DNA of 64,000 bases from Paratinospora sagittata (Eukaryota; Streptophyta; Magnoliopsida; Ranunculales; Menispermaceae), in assembly GCA_035771175.1 (NCBI GenBank), contig CM069613.1, forward strand, positions 2,453,501 through 2,517,500, read 5' to 3'. The position numbers and the translations under genes are program-made. The notes beneath the pieces are model-generated. The model was not told where the DNA came from. It was given only the letters and a program-made list of their open reading frames with translations, and did not search any database. Positions 23,746 through 37,817 of the stretch are shown here, one piece after another; position 1 is the stretch's first letter; every line of letters starts with the position of its first letter.

Positions 23746-26700
23746 TTACAACACTGTATGCTTGCTGTCCTCTCTATTACACCCAAGTTGGCTGTTATGG
23801 AGCAGAGGCACTGGGTGACCAAGTCTTAGCTGAATATTTACTTGGCTTATGTTAGAAGCTGCGCTTAAGACCTCCTTTTCTGCTTCTTTTGCCAACTCCA
23901 TTGCATCTCTGAAGTGCAGAGATGTTATATGTTATATAAAACCCAGAATTGTTCAAGATTTGGTAATAAATAGAGTTGAGATTAAATTGAGAAGTAATTG
24001 AGAAGTGTAAGAGAAACTGAAGATTCTACCTGATTAACATATCAGGTGACATAGAGACCTCAATTTGGAGTAAAAGTTTGCCTTGCAACACATGATGCGT
24101 GATGCGCTCGACAACCATTTTCTGCAATTCATCAGTTCAGTTCAATGTCCGCATGCATGATAAGGCTGGCTTGAGCTAATAAGAAGCAAATGATGTAACA
24201 TCATATTCACAATCAAATGTGAAAAGATGGTACACAACTAAACTTTCATTTTTCAAATCTTTTTCACTTTCAGCAGATGGGGAAAAAATCACAAATATAA
24301 TGTAACTTAGTAAGTGTGGTAAGACACACGGGTGACAGTTTACATTGGATGTCAAACTTTTCACATCTAGCATCTTGTCTATATATTGAAATGTGGAGTA
24401 CATGAAGTAAGGGCTGAAAGATCAATATATCTTAGTAAATGCCATAGAAGTATTTCTACAAAAACCATAAACACTTGCTCTGCTATTCATGCTCTTAACA
24501 AGAAAATCAAATAAACCGCCCTCCCCCTTCCAAGAAAAGCAAAAAATCTGTCACTATATAAATGCAAATAATTCAAGGCTTGAACTTATTATTCACTTAC
24601 AGAACTATTTTGCTATTTTCTTCCCTTCTCCCCTTTTAAAAGTTCTGATTGTAATTTGGTTCATTTACCATCCTTTTGTATTACTCAAAAAGATGCTCAT
24701 CCGTTACAGAACGAACCCCAGCTCCACAAGCATTGTAAATGGATAATAACAAACAGAACAAGCATACAATTTGGACATTGCACCAGTTAAAGAAGATTTG
24801 AAGCAGAAACATAGTACCTCTGAAAACTTTGACGAGATAATATCAGATACAAGAGCTTCAATTTCTTTTTGCTCTGCAAAAACATTCAACTTCTGGCAAC
24901 CTGTTCCCTTCAGATTTCCTTCTTGCTCTGGAATGCTGTGAGGTAACTGCAAAATTGCTGGATCTACATGACCAACAGGGAGAATGGTCAGTTATGAAGT
25001 TCAGAATTGCAGGCTGGTGATGCACTACTATCCACAAACCTATACCCAATCAATCCATCTACAGCATACATGTTACAGTATCATGACCATCCAAGGGCCT
25101 TTATAATTATTTGGAGTCGGCAACACAAAGACTCATTCCACCAGTCAATTCTAATTTGAGTCATCCCCCCGAATAAGCAACCTTAACAAATTCCTCACCA
25201 CAATGATTCATCTCCATTCTCTCTTTTTCTCAAAGATCCTGAGACTACATCTGTGACCCAATTGACCTTCGCATAAATCAAGACTAACTTTTGACTGAAC
25301 TCACTGAAGACAAGTAGGTGTCCCGAATAATGCCCGTGTATCATAATCAACTTACTGAATGGAACCTTCAGTAATTGCCACCTACATCTTCTTTCAAATG
25401 CATTTAGGGTTCATAGTGTTAAAAGTAGCACTTTCTCTGCTAAATCAATCAATGTGCTTTTACAGATTACAATCCCATGGCAAATGCCAGTATGCTAGTT
25501 AACACTAAAGAAAGTGAAGTCATAGATTTCTTTTTCAATAAATACCATACTCATCTCCATGATTCTGGTTCCAGTGATTTTAGCAATTGCATCATGCACG
25601 ATCATAGCAGAGCTTGGTATATGACATGATCATGAGTTCTGATTGACACACGTGACTCCGAAGTAAATAAGCATCCCATAAAACTATTTACAAAATATTT
25701 TTAGATGATTTTTTTATATGCTCAGAAGGTTGTAGTAGGAGCCATTCATAAAAGGTAGTGCATTAATCCATCATTTGAATCTAAATGCAAAACATTTAGT
25801 TTAAAGAAGAAAAAAAAAGTACCAATATGAATGAAAACTTCAGCTACTTCAGAATGACATTTCTGAATTTGACTCCGAACGCTTTCACCAATGTCGTGTG
25901 CAGCACTAACACTTAAGAAAGGATCAACCTGCAAGAACATTATAGTCACACCTAGCCTCTTTAAACCACACAGATAGAATGATGAATTTAGTTCATCAAT
26001 AAAAAGGAGATGCAGCATTTTTTGTCCAAGTAAAGGTGTATCAGTCATGGCATTAAATTCTTGAAGTCCCCAATGCATAATCATATATTTTATAATTACT
26101 AATGTTCTAAATGCGTAATCATGCTTTAGTGTATTTTGAACGATATACCAATTTAATCTAAGTGTGAAATTGGACACCCTTCAAATTAATTTTCACTTTT
26201 AAATGCCCAAAGTTTACGGTGAAGTCAAGATTTTCAATCCATGATATCAATTAAAAAAAATGTGCAGTGAAATATTGAAAGATGGAATAAAATAAACGAA
26301 CACATTTAGTAGATGGTAGGTGTAGTTCCAATAAGAGACATCAAGAGAGAATCAGTTAATGTGGTTTGACATGTACAATCAAGACAATTGGGTGAACCAA
26401 TTATTAAGAAAGAATTAATCACTTGCGATGCAAAAAAAAAAACTTGAACCTTGATAAAGTGGAGGATTTACGTAACTGATCATATGCAGCAAGAGGAAAA
26501 GGCTTTGTCAAGTTAAGCGTCAACAAAAGAATGATGCATTAATTTGAATTGCATATAAAAAGGCAATGATTTGGATGGTATACCTCAATGTGTACATCAA
26601 GATACACAGATGAGCCAGCTTTCCTTCCCCTTAAGCGGTGACATCCCTGCATTAATTTATGTTGCAAAAGATCTTTAATGCCAAACCTGAATGCCTAATG

Positions 26701-29700
26701 TACCAAACAAAAACCAATAGACAAATGTAAATTTGCATCTTTACACATGGTATTCAAATGTGATACTATTGAAAAGCACAAAACAAAAAGAAGTTTAGCT
26801 GATTAGTTATGGTAATGCCACTCCATTGTGACCACCACATCAGAGGTTCAATTTCAAATCTGAAAATAGCCTCTCCAAGAAGTGGAGAAATGCTGCATTC
26901 ATCAACGCTCCCCTAGACCCATAATGGAAGGAGCTTCATGTATTGGATACATCCCTTTTGTAGTTTGCTACTGAACGCCATGTAACAAAGATCAAATAGT
27001 TTTCAAATATCATTTTACAAAAGAAGCCAGCACAGAATGACCATCAGCCAACTTCAATAGATAGATAGATATCATAGGAAGCAAATGACTTTAGATTACC
27101 ACCCTAATGAAAAAGATGATACAAATGTTTCTATTCAAGGCATATGACCAATCAAAATTCAAAACAAAGAAATAGATAAAGGCGTATAGACAATATAATG
27201 CACTGAATCATTCTAAAAACACTTCAATTTTATAAAAAAAAAGAAAGTTGGGTGTCTTCTTAACAGCATTACTTATTAGAAAATAAAATATAACCAACTC
27301 CTTTAAGGTCTGAAAAATAAAGAAAAAGATAGAGCCAAATGAAGGCATAAAACTGCAGTACCCAAGTTAAATCCAATAAATATAAGAAACTACAGTACTT
27401 ACCATGACACCTTCAACTTGGAGTATTGTTTGTCTAATAGGATCTAAAAGAGGTGATGGTACCCCAGCATCAACCAATTCCATTACACTGAAAGCAAATA
27501 AGCTATTGAGTGAGATACAAAATCAACATGAAGCAATAGAAAGGTATCCAATAATGAAACAAGAAATATTTAGGACAGTTCACATGATGATTCATATAAT
27601 TCCATTATCCCAGTTAATCCTATAACTATGTTCAGAGAGAATTTTTCATTCAACAATTGAAGCAGTTTTGTCTTTTCTCGTTATGCATTAGTAAATTACA
27701 ATAAAATGAAATAAACAACAGATAGATAACCTTAGAGAAAAAGAGAAGAAAAATATAATATGATACATACGCACCTCTCATACCCACTATGAATGCCAGC
27801 TTTTAGAATCATTCCAGAAACAAGAAGCCCAGCAAGAGGATCTAGAAACTTTACCCCAAGAATAGAACCTCCTATGGTCAAGAACAATGGTTCTTCATCA
27901 ATTTGCAATCACAATGATTCATTCACTAAGATTTACTATCATAGAGTTTATGCCTCTCAACAGTTCCAAATTATATAAAACTCCTTAGGCGTCACCATTG
28001 AGCAATTTTTATGGTACATGTTAAGAGGCATTAATGATTCAATTTTAAGGAATTCAACACAGCGTTTCTATTTAGACAAATAAGAGGAAAAAAAATTACT
28101 GAACACTTGATTTGATTGGCATGCTAGTTAATTTTAGAGAAAAGAAAAGCACATTAGTTCCCCTTGATTTTATCCTCTTATCACTTCATTGGAAAGAAGA
28201 AGAAGAGAAAATCAGCAAACCATACTTATGTAAAGATCAGGACAAAATAAAAAACAACTAATAAACTATATGCTTGGCTAATAAAACAAATTAGCAAATT
28301 CCCAAGAATAAGTGAAGTTTCTTACCAACCCCTATGAGAGCAACAACTGATGAGATAGCATCTGCTCGATGATGCCATGCATTTGCCTTCATCAGCCCAC
28401 TTCCTTCCTTTTCTCCTGCTCTTTTTGTTATCCGAAAAAGCCTATTTTCATACAAAATATTTCATATATAAGCCCATTATTTAAAAAGAAAAGCCAAATT
28501 AAACACTGAACATTTGGTGATTGATAAACAAGTAGGTACAGAAACGGTAGAAGTATGTCTATCAGTCTGAAGCATAACAAAAAGATAAAAGTTGGGCGAG
28601 AAACAGAACTCTATCCAACTTGGATATTAAAGGTATTGAACTAAAAGCAATTTGGTCCCGATTATCATGGTTCTCTGGCCCATGTATGATATACGGCGTA
28701 GCTTTTATTAATAGAACTGACACCTTTTATACCAAGAAGTAAGAAACAATGTATATAAAAAGTACAAAAGATGCCAACCTTTTCTTGAGCAAGAATTTTT
28801 TTTTTTACAATTTTACAATTTTAGACCAGAAATAGGTCACAACTTCCCCAAACCAGTTAAGAATTTGCAAGTTCAGCTGCTGTTTCAGCGCTGGAATGGC
28901 TTTGGACTTGTAACTGAATGTAAATTTGGTTAAATCTAATTTCGGGTAGCCAGTTGTAAGAACTGGAAGTAACTAATTGATGCTATCATGTCAAACTCCA
29001 AACACCTAATAAGTCTCTCAGGGCATATGTGAACCTCTATCTTGAACACACCCAGTAAACGAACATACATGAAAAGGCCCCATTGGGATGGGGGATCAAT
29101 CAAAGGGCAAAAAAGCTCTTGGTCATCACACCAACCTGTTGGGGTTAATTCTGCTCCTGTGGATTGGAGGACATTGTCAGCTCACTATATTATTTCACAT
29201 AAATTCAAAAATCAACTTAATTTGTCAGTGGTGAGGAAGGCCCCATTATTGTGTTGTGACAACCCAAAAATTTGATTCTCTAGCCTATGCACATACTTAG
29301 TTTAACTATAATCTGTTTGCAATAATTTAAAAATGAACTCAAAGCTTCCACGTCCACTGTAAAAATTATGTCCATACCCCTCTTTAACAGCAATTGATAC
29401 AATAGTCATGTTCAAAGCCAGGATAGGATGATCCATGTCGATTCCATGGTGATGTCCACTATCACTGTGGTTATGAACATTCCCCTCTGACATGGAATGG
29501 TTAACCATTTCTGGAGTTGATGCCAAAAGTTCCTGCAGATGCAAAAAGAACTTAACTTCTCAGACTAGTTATCCCAACTAAGTCAAAAGAACATTCAATA
29601 AATCAACGTTAAAAACCCTTATTTCAACTAGATGCCTAGTTAAATAATAAAACAGGAGCCTTTGATATGCTTCAACTACTAAAGAGATGTTGAAAATTAT

Positions 29701-32294
29701 AGAAAATGGAGAATTAGTTTTAACATCAAAAGTTTAGAATTTAGATAGCTACTTATTCAAGATAAAGATTTTGTACTTCAAATCTTACCATCAAAATATT
29801 TAAGGCATGCCATGCAATACCACCAGCAGTTGCTACAAGCATACAAGATATTCCAAGAGCTCCTAGAGTCTCAAATTTACCATGCCCTGAAAGGAAAAGG
29901 ACCAAATAATTCAGAACCAGTAGATAATAAATAAGGAAGCAAATTATAAATTATAGGTCTCTAATCCTAGGGATGAATTCTTGGGACAATGTCATACTTC
30001 CTAATTTATACAAGCAGAAACTAGGAGGTCAATCAATATATTGGGCTCAAGATCACAAGATCTATAAGTTGTGAAGCAGTGCCAGTCAATAAATAAATTA
30101 ATCCAATGGGCTGGTTGATGTTGAGATTAACCACGCATATATATTAATGATTAAAGTAACTATATCATATGCAACCTGGAAATGAGTAAGGACCCTTCAA
30201 TTGGTTGCATATCTGAACTTAATAAAGGTTCACCATAATAGTGGAATCTATCAATTATTTTCACTAGCTACGCTCTCTTAAACTTTTTGAAATATAAAAG
30301 AAAATAAACTGGCAGTATAACCAATCATTTCTCAGGTATCACTTTACTTAGAATTGCTAGAGAAACTTCCCAAGCCTGGACCTGTTAAAAGGTACATTCC
30401 TATTTAAATTTTTCAGAGTTCTGAATAAGTTTGAAAATTAAAACTTTAAAGAATAGTTAAACCACCTTAAAGGATGTCTATCATTAACTAGATCTAATAG
30501 TGTGTTTTTAAAATTCTTCAGAATTCTCAAGGAGTTGAGTTGAGAATTGTTAAGGAATTGCACAGCCATTGATTCACCCTCGGCATTTTCACCTCAAATT
30601 ACCCAGGCAATTCTTTAGGCAAGCAGTAAGGCTTCTCCGTAATTATTGTATGTTTAAAAGAAAAATACAAGAAAGTTTAAGATATTCTTCTAAACAACTT
30701 TAAGATGTTATTGAAAATTACAATAATGTACTTAAATTCATCTTCAAAATAAACATTTACTTTTAAATATTTTTCCCTAGGCATTTGCTTATGATAACAA
30801 ACTGGAAATATCATTACTTTCTTCAATGACCTGTTAAACTCCTTAGGGACTTTGACATCTCCCAAATGACAATACATAAAAAGCAATAATGCAACTAGAC
30901 CAAGGGCATGCAGCAAGTTAAGTAGAAACTACAAAGTCAAAATAAAAGAATTTGACACTTTCATTGTCATTGCCCTTTTTTTATGTGGTCTACTTTTTTT
31001 TTGTTAAAATGATTCAATAAGCTTTACAATATAACCTGTTTCATTTTTAAACTCAGGCAAGGTTGGAGACTATATTCTATTTTTATATCAAGTACGATGA
31101 AGTAGCTCTTCTTAGATTCTGAGATAACTATTAGTGCCAAAATGCATAAAAAGTTAGTCGTGCATGCATGGAGATCATAGAGCAGCGCGTAGGTACAAAT
31201 CAAGAGTGACCATATGGATGTTCTTTGTCTTTAGGAGTCCTTGCAACTTTAAATGACCATAAAGCAACACCACTAAGGACCTGCAAAGAAAAACAGAAAC
31301 TAAAAAAGTAAAGACTTGGAAAAAAAAAAAATTCACAATCGCAATGAAGATGCAACTGTAAGTTTCGAATAGTCAAGAAAAACAAGCCGATTGTACAGTA
31401 AACAGCAATTTCATAAAAAAAAAAAAAATGTTCAAAACAATGACGTGCTACAGATACTGAAAGAAAAAACAATATGATAGTGCTGAGTGCATAGGAAAAG
31501 AATCTAAAATTGCATGCAATTGGTTAGCTTAAAGCTCATTCAAGCATGAAGCATCAACAGAACGGATCCTAAACGCTCTAACTTATGTTGAATTAAGTTA
31601 TCAATGTCCAGAATCTCGTATTTATTCAGCGTTGCATTAAGTGAACAATCTACCAATCTTAATTCTTCGATAGCATCACTATACACTAAAATGGACAAAT
31701 AGAACGAAACAATAAGCAATTTCAGAGTAAAGTTATACGGAGAATCAAGTACTCAAGTACCGGAGTCGAACAGTGTTTTCATCTCAATCATCTATTCAAA
31801 TCACTCAACCAATTCAAACAAGATCGATTGATGTATCGCAGATCCACAGCCACGGACACATAAAAACCAGACCAAATGCAATTTCAACAACGAATTCAAC
31901 CAAACATCTAAGTTTTGCTTACAACATCAGAGATCGAATGAGCAGCATCTGCAATGATCGCGGTGCTACCAGACAAGTAGCCGGTGAGTGCTTTTCCTGT
32001 GGCCAAACCGATGTCGGCGGTGAGACCTAACCTGAAAACGTGCTCTCCCTGCTTAGATGACTGCGAATCGTCGTGGTGATGGTGGGGCGAATGACCGAAG
32101 TGCCATCTTCTGCTGATATTGTGATGAGAATTGTTGGAGAAGACGAAGTGATCGCATTGAGAAACAGAATTGAGAGAGAAAATCAAATGGTTGAAGCTTG
32201 ATCTACGAGTAAGATGAGAAGAAGAAGAAGAAGATACGATTCTAGAACTGTAAATCTTGTAGATCGAACTGAAATTGGAGAACCTGAAAAACAT
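23746..32294 (-). CDS. MTPC1: cation diffusion facilitator, metal tolerance protein C1 (MTP6) type
   Basis: Membrane transporter moving divalent metal out of the cytosol or matrix. Family members of this type are linked to mitochondrial Fe/Mn handling. Coding exons, in order on minus: 32294-31923, 31280-31211, 29886-29789, 29532-29378, 28441-28326, 27871-27775, 27487-27403, 26646-26584, 25928-25823, 24963-24818, 24121-24030, 23908-23746 (1563 bases, 520 aa). The Ser/Arg-rich, acid-free N-terminus looks like a mitochondrial presequence. The CDF signature GSTAIIADAAHSISDVV has metal ligands D116, H119 and D123 (HxxxD). A second HxxxD lies at 255-259 (HHRAD). KDKEHPYGHGKFE follows TM2, and a His-rich loop at about 192-216 is likely metal-sensing. 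The tail after VFIHID is longer than the core domain. Exon 2 ends at a weak donor (GTCACT). Confidence 0.93.
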
Positions 32295-32945
32295 TTGCAG
32301 ATTTTTCAGATCAAATTAAACGAGACTTAAAAGAGAGCGAGAGCGAGACAGTGAGAATGAGGATTGTTCTGCAACTTTCTCGTTTTGGGAGGGAAATGGC
32401 GGATTTTATAGGGACCTGGCGAGGGAAGTCACGTGGAATAAACAAGTGGCATATGCCTTTAAACGCTTTAATTCATGCCACCTATTATTATAAGGAAATT
32501 GTTTTTTATAAGTATCGATCATATTTTTTAAAGGGGCACTCTACTCTTTTTTATATTTTATGTATATTATATAAAATATGGCTGATATTTTTAAATATAT
32601 ATATATTTTTAAAATATTTTAAAATAATTAAGTGTCAGTGTTAAAAAATAACATTATCACCTTAAATATATATTTCATTACTCTTATTATAATTTATATT
32701 TTCATAAAAATATATGATTATTTGGTGAATAGATATAACTTATAAGGGTGGGGAATAAAATCTTTAAAAGTAAATGGAATAGTAGCCAAGAGATTGTAGG
32801 GACCAAATTGAAAGAAAAGGAGTGACTTTGGAAAAGTGGCGTGACACAGCATGGAATATTTAAAAGGAACTCAGATTGCTTGATTAGTTGGGAATAATTT
32901 GGGTATGTGATCATACAATATAAATAAGTTATACAACTGGCATGG

Positions 32946-32949
<4 letters not shown>

Positions 32950-32979
<30 letters not shown>
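32950..32979. repeat. TA dinucleotide microsatellite
   Basis: About 30 bases of uninterrupted TA repeat in the divergent promoter region. Confidence 0.95.
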
Positions 32980-32983
<4 letters not shown>

Positions 32984-33530
32984 GTTTGATTCTTTTATAT
33001 ATTTTAATCTGTTTTTTTTTAACTTTTTTTATATTTTTTACTTTGTGAATTAATTAGTAGTTTTCTTAATTGTAAGATTTTATTTTCAGTAAAGCAAAAT
33101 TAAATTCTTTGTGGGATTTTAAAAATTACTCTAATGCATAAACTATATAAATGGTTGGTCTATAAAAACAAGTAATTTCACTTATCCTTTTACTAACACC
33201 ATCTCTTTCTTTTAGAGTTCAAAGTTTTTGGGCCTTTTTATTTTATTTTATGTAAGCATACAATGCAACATATAGAAAGTATACCAAAAAATAAGCATTA
33301 ATTATAATCATTTTTTTCATTCAATCTATGTTTAATAAGTTTTCTTTTGATTTGCAACACTAGTTATATTAATAAGTGTAATACTCATAGTATCAAATTC
33401 TAGGTTTCGGTAAATAGTTGGTACATTTGAGAATATACGATGTTAGTAGCATCATTAGTTATTTATTTATATATAAGCCCATTTTCGTGAGAGAAAATCT
33501 TCTATAATGTATATTAATAAGTAAAACATT

Positions 33531-33651
33531 AAAGTGACACTGATAAAAATATATATTTGTATTGCATTAATCACATATTAATATGTAGTGCATTCTTATG
33601 ATATATTAATAATTGTGTTTCTTTAATAATGTCTGCTATCAATGTCACTTT
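33531..33651. mobile_element. short inverted-repeat MITE-like element
   Basis: AAAGTGACACTGATA at 33531-33545 pairs with TATCAATGTCACTTT at 33637-33651 (14 of 15). Length is 121 bp and the interior is AT-rich. It is probably a non-autonomous DNA transposon. The target duplication is unclear. Confidence 0.55.
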
Positions 33652-34396
33652 AGCACAACTCTACAAAAAGAGACAAAATCTCCAATATGATGTGTATTAA
33701 TATAGAATTTAGTAAAGTAATGTTGATGGAAGCATAATTATTAATGCATCATTAAATTACTTTAAATTTTATATTGACGTGTAATTCAATACAATTCAAT
33801 AATATATGTTTCCCATCAATGTCTATATAATGCTACGTTACAATATACTTTCTTTTAAATCACGATACTAGTGTACTTAGTAAAAAATAAACATGATACA
33901 TGCATCACAAATTATTTCCCACAAGCAAATATCATTTGCCATGCGCATAATTCATAATTTTAATATATTTATTTTATAAAGATTGTGTAGCATTAAGTAT
34001 CAATACAAACTAGATATACATTTACGAATATCATTAATACAGAAAGGAGCAAACGTGATAGAAACTTGCATGCTCTTACGTCCGCCTGATCATGAGATCT
34101 ATGTGTTTTATGCACAAATGTAATCGGGCAAATATGCACATTTCTATTGCGTTTACTTTCACGCTAACCTTGCACAATTCACTAGCCGACACTTTTCATG
34201 AAGGGAAGAGGGAAATTTTTATTGACGTCCATTTGGTTTTGCACCATCAATCTCTATTCTTTTCTATAGATGATCATTGACACTGAACAGCTTGGCCCAC
34301 CGAAGTAGCGATCCTCCGGACACAATAGCGAGCAACACACAGAACTACACAGAAGAGCCACCACGAGAACTGGATAACGCGCGCGTCAAACTCGAA

Positions 34397-36252
34397 ATGG
34401 CCTTGCAGCTCTGCTTCTACGTCCGTAACAACACGCTCGATCGCCGAGCCCATTTCACGCAATTCTCTTTAATCCGCAACGAAACTCCCGGAGATTTCAA
34501 GCCCAGGATCGGAACATCCCCGGCGGAGGACTTCCCGCCGCTAGCCTCAGCTTTCCGGCGCCGATTACTCACCAGTCTAGGTTCTGCTTCTCTGGTCGCC
34601 GTCGGCGCCAACTTCGCCGGAATCACGAGCTTCCTTCTCGGGTTCTCTCCCGAAACCAGTAGGAACCTGAAACTAGATGTTGTGTACCCAGTCGGAGGGT
34701 ACAATCGATGCCTTGAAGCCTCTGAAGGATTTGGTAAAACTCTTCTTGTGTTCTTCATCAGTTTTTGACTCTTCAACAAACTTGAGTTTATTTTATTTAT
34801 TTATTTTTTGGTTTTAAAGTAAAGTAATGGGTTTGAGGTTGTCTAGTGAACAGAGTTCGTTTATCCTGCGAGTTGGGTACGTGATCAAACGCTGGTTTAT
34901 CGAGCGGTTGGGAAGGCTGAAGCAGAAAGGTCGCTTGATCCGCCTCCATTGAAGGAAGAAAGTGGGAGCTCTGGAAATCGGAGGAGGAGGAGTTTTAGTG
35001 AGCCTGTAGTTGCGTTTGGGCCTCCTGGTTCTAATGGAGAGCTTAATGTTAGCGTAATTGTGTCACCAGTTCCACTCGATTTTTCGTGAGTTTCTCAATT
35101 CAAATACCCATAAATTTTTGAGATTTGGAAAATGCTGAAAGTACCATAAGTGTAAATTCAAAGTGTAGGTCACCATTATTCAACGCTATTGAATTAGCTT
35201 GAATAATGTATAAGGTGATGTACACTTTGAATAGTATTAATATATCATTATTCTTGAGATTTTAGCGGCATCTAATCAAAATGTCATGGGAGGAAAATGC
35301 TTTGGAAACAAGGGACACTCACTTGGGGCTCAAATCATATAATTCAACTCTTAGGAGCATATTGTGAAAAAAGCAATCTTACCTAAATTGAAAATACTAT
35401 GTCAATTGCTACAAATCACCGTAACATCAACTTTAAACTTTAATATATCAAAACAACACAGTTTTCAATAAAATTACAAATCTGACGAGAATACAATTTG
35501 TGTGGAATTTCAATCTTCTTAGCATTTTTCTTGTCAAAATATGTTTTTCAACTGTTTCCATTGCACTAGTAATATAACATTTATACCACTTTTTAATGAG
35601 TTATTATGTGTGTTGTATTAATATTGTAAAAGAAAAAAGTATTGCTGAACTAATTGTATCATTGATTATTTTTTACTTAATGTGTTTTTAAAGTAAAAGA
35701 AAAAAAAACATATTTTTGCAAGATCAAATGTTCTATGTTATTTTATAGTTGATTAAAAAATATATATTACTTATAAAGATTCTTTTACATTTTATACAAC
35801 TGAGTATACAAAATATATAATTAGACTTGAAAACTATGACAAAACATTAAAAAATGTGGTTATTTATTAAAGATAAAAGTTTGTAAATTATGTCATAAAA
35901 TATAAATTACTAAGCGATTTCATGTGGTTTTGTTAGAATTGGAGCTTTTGGAGGTGCGAAACAAGTGGGAGAAGCTGTTGTTAGAACGATTACTGGGGCT
36001 GGGAAAAGAGGCGATGTGAAAGGAAGTTTGGTGCAATCGGAAGTGAGGGAAGATAGAATGAAGAAATTGAATTACTATGAGGTGGAATTTATAGTTGAAA
36101 GTTCCTCGTTTCGGCGTCACAACGTTGCGGTTTGTTGTGCACGAAATGGACGTTTGTATACTCTGAATGCTCAGGCACCAGAGTCATCTTGGCCAGATGT
36201 GAAACAAGATTTCTATAATGTGGCTGATTCTTTCAATCTTATTACCACTTAA
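34397..36252 (+). CDS. PPD1: PsbP-domain thylakoid-lumen protein, PPD1-like
   Basis: Chloroplast protein of the PsbP superfamily. The Arabidopsis PPD1 product is a lumenal factor for photosystem I assembly. Coding exons are 34397-34733, 34854-35085 and 35937-36252 (885 bases, 294 aa), with GT-AG junctions in phase. The N-terminus is a stroma-targeting peptide followed by Arg54-Arg55-Arg56 and a hydrophobic stretch (about 58-80), the layout of a twin-arginine lumen signal. The mature domain begins near LKLDVVYPVGGY and contains EFVYPASWVRDQTLVYRA, AFGPPGSNGELNVSVIVSP, IGAFGGAKQVGEAV, YYEVEFIVES and RHNVAVCCARNGRLYTLNAQ. The fold assignment is firm. The PPD1 subgroup rests on remembered length (Arabidopsis about 287 aa) and motif resemblance. 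An upstream in-frame extension (34277) has no targeting character, so ATG 34397 was chosen. Confidence 0.9.
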
Positions 36253-37817
36253 ATAATCTTGCTAATATATTTTATCATGGTTCGGGAATTCAGAATATTT
36301 TGTGATGAAACAATTGCAATGATCAGGAATGTAAATATCAAGGCCATGGACGGACAAATTTTTATAAATTATTTCTAGTTCTGGATTATTATTTCATTTA
36401 GTTAAGATATATCAATTCTTGTACAGAATCCTCTATTTAGATCAATATTGTCAGACTCCGCCTAGATGCGCTTTGACCGGCAGAACGCTCATAGGCAAAG
36501 TGCAATGCAACAATAAACAACAATAAAAAACACAGGAACACAGTGTAATGAAAAAATGATCTTTTCATTAATTTTAACTTTTTGATACAAAATGTAGGCA
36601 TCATAATAGCTGTCATTTATTTTACAACCTCCCCAAAAATACCCTAACTATTTGTACATGGTAAAGTTAGGGTTCTATAAAAACCTGGCACCCTATCTTG
36701 GTCTACTCTAACCATGGCCCATCAACTGCCATCTGAATCCATCTCAAGCTCCTGAAAATTGGTTAGCAATAGAATGAGCTATCGCCCAATAGGTCAAACA
36801 GATAAATCAGTAAACACCCATAATGTGTCGTCTCGTTAGACTGCGTGGCCAAATGTAGCCTAGGTTCTCATTCCAAGGATGTTCCTCCCCAAGAAATTTC
36901 ACATATATACACATGGCTTTATAATGTGTCGTCTTGTTAGATTGTTTGACGCAATGAAGTTTACATCAGAGATGCACCGTCTACGTAGACCTAAGTTAGG
37001 TGGGCACGCATGCACCACAGACAATACACATAAACCAGAGTCGTCAGTCAATAGTTTGGGCCACGTCAGACATATGTCTCTCGACTGTTATCTTGTTTAC
37101 CAAACTTCCATGGTGAAGCTTCAAGACCAAGAAAAGATCTTATCCCAAGTATAACTCTAACACATAATAATGTGTGTGAAGGTTCGGTCTAGGGTTATAT
37201 ACCGGACATGTTTTGGCACCATCTAGTGATGTCTATAAGGATTGGTTACACCAACGTGCATCATTAGGACGTCCGGTATTGGCTCCATATGTCAAGGTAC
37301 ATACATAAAATGGTGGTCTAATGGGGTCCCAAGTCATGTGGTATGATAGGTGGTAATCTCCAATACCCCTAATAGTTTCATAAATAAGGTATAGTCTAAG
37401 TGTACATTCTATCATGAAAAGTGTATGATAACTTTATGAAAAGACATAATACACGCAAACCTATGCTTTTATTCCTACATTCGAATACGCACACTCCTTA
37501 AACCAACAGACTTCCCTGAGAACAACTACTCAGAACAACACAAGACAAAAAGAGAGAAAGAGGGCTTAAGAGAGGAAAAAAAGAGGAGAAGAGTGAAGTG
37601 GATGGTGAGAATGGGGGAGGGGACTGCTATTTATAGGATTTTTGAGGCAAAACCTTTTGCGGAACTTTCTTCAAAACCTTATGCAAAACCTTATGTAGAA
37701 CTTTCTGCAGAAGCTTGAGATGGATCTGGGTCGCAGTTGATGGACTCTGGTTAGACTGGACCCAGATAGGGTGTTAGGTTTTTGTAAACCCTGACTTCAC
37801 CATGTACAAAATTGTTA

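Larger units (their letters stand above)
32295..34396. other. divergent promoter region between MTPC1-like and PsbP-like genes
   Basis: About 2.1 kb with no gene. It must hold both promoters. It has a TA microsatellite (32950-32979) and a small inverted-repeat element (33531-33651). The bases just upstream of 34397 are GC-richer, as expected for a 5' UTR. No specific promoter element is assigned. Confidence 0.5.

Noticed and set aside
25746..26177. 143-codon minus-strand frame as a separate gene
   Set aside because: Only its middle (VDPFLSVSAAHDIGESVR) is coding; it is exon 9 of the MTPC1-like gene with intron read-through on both sides.
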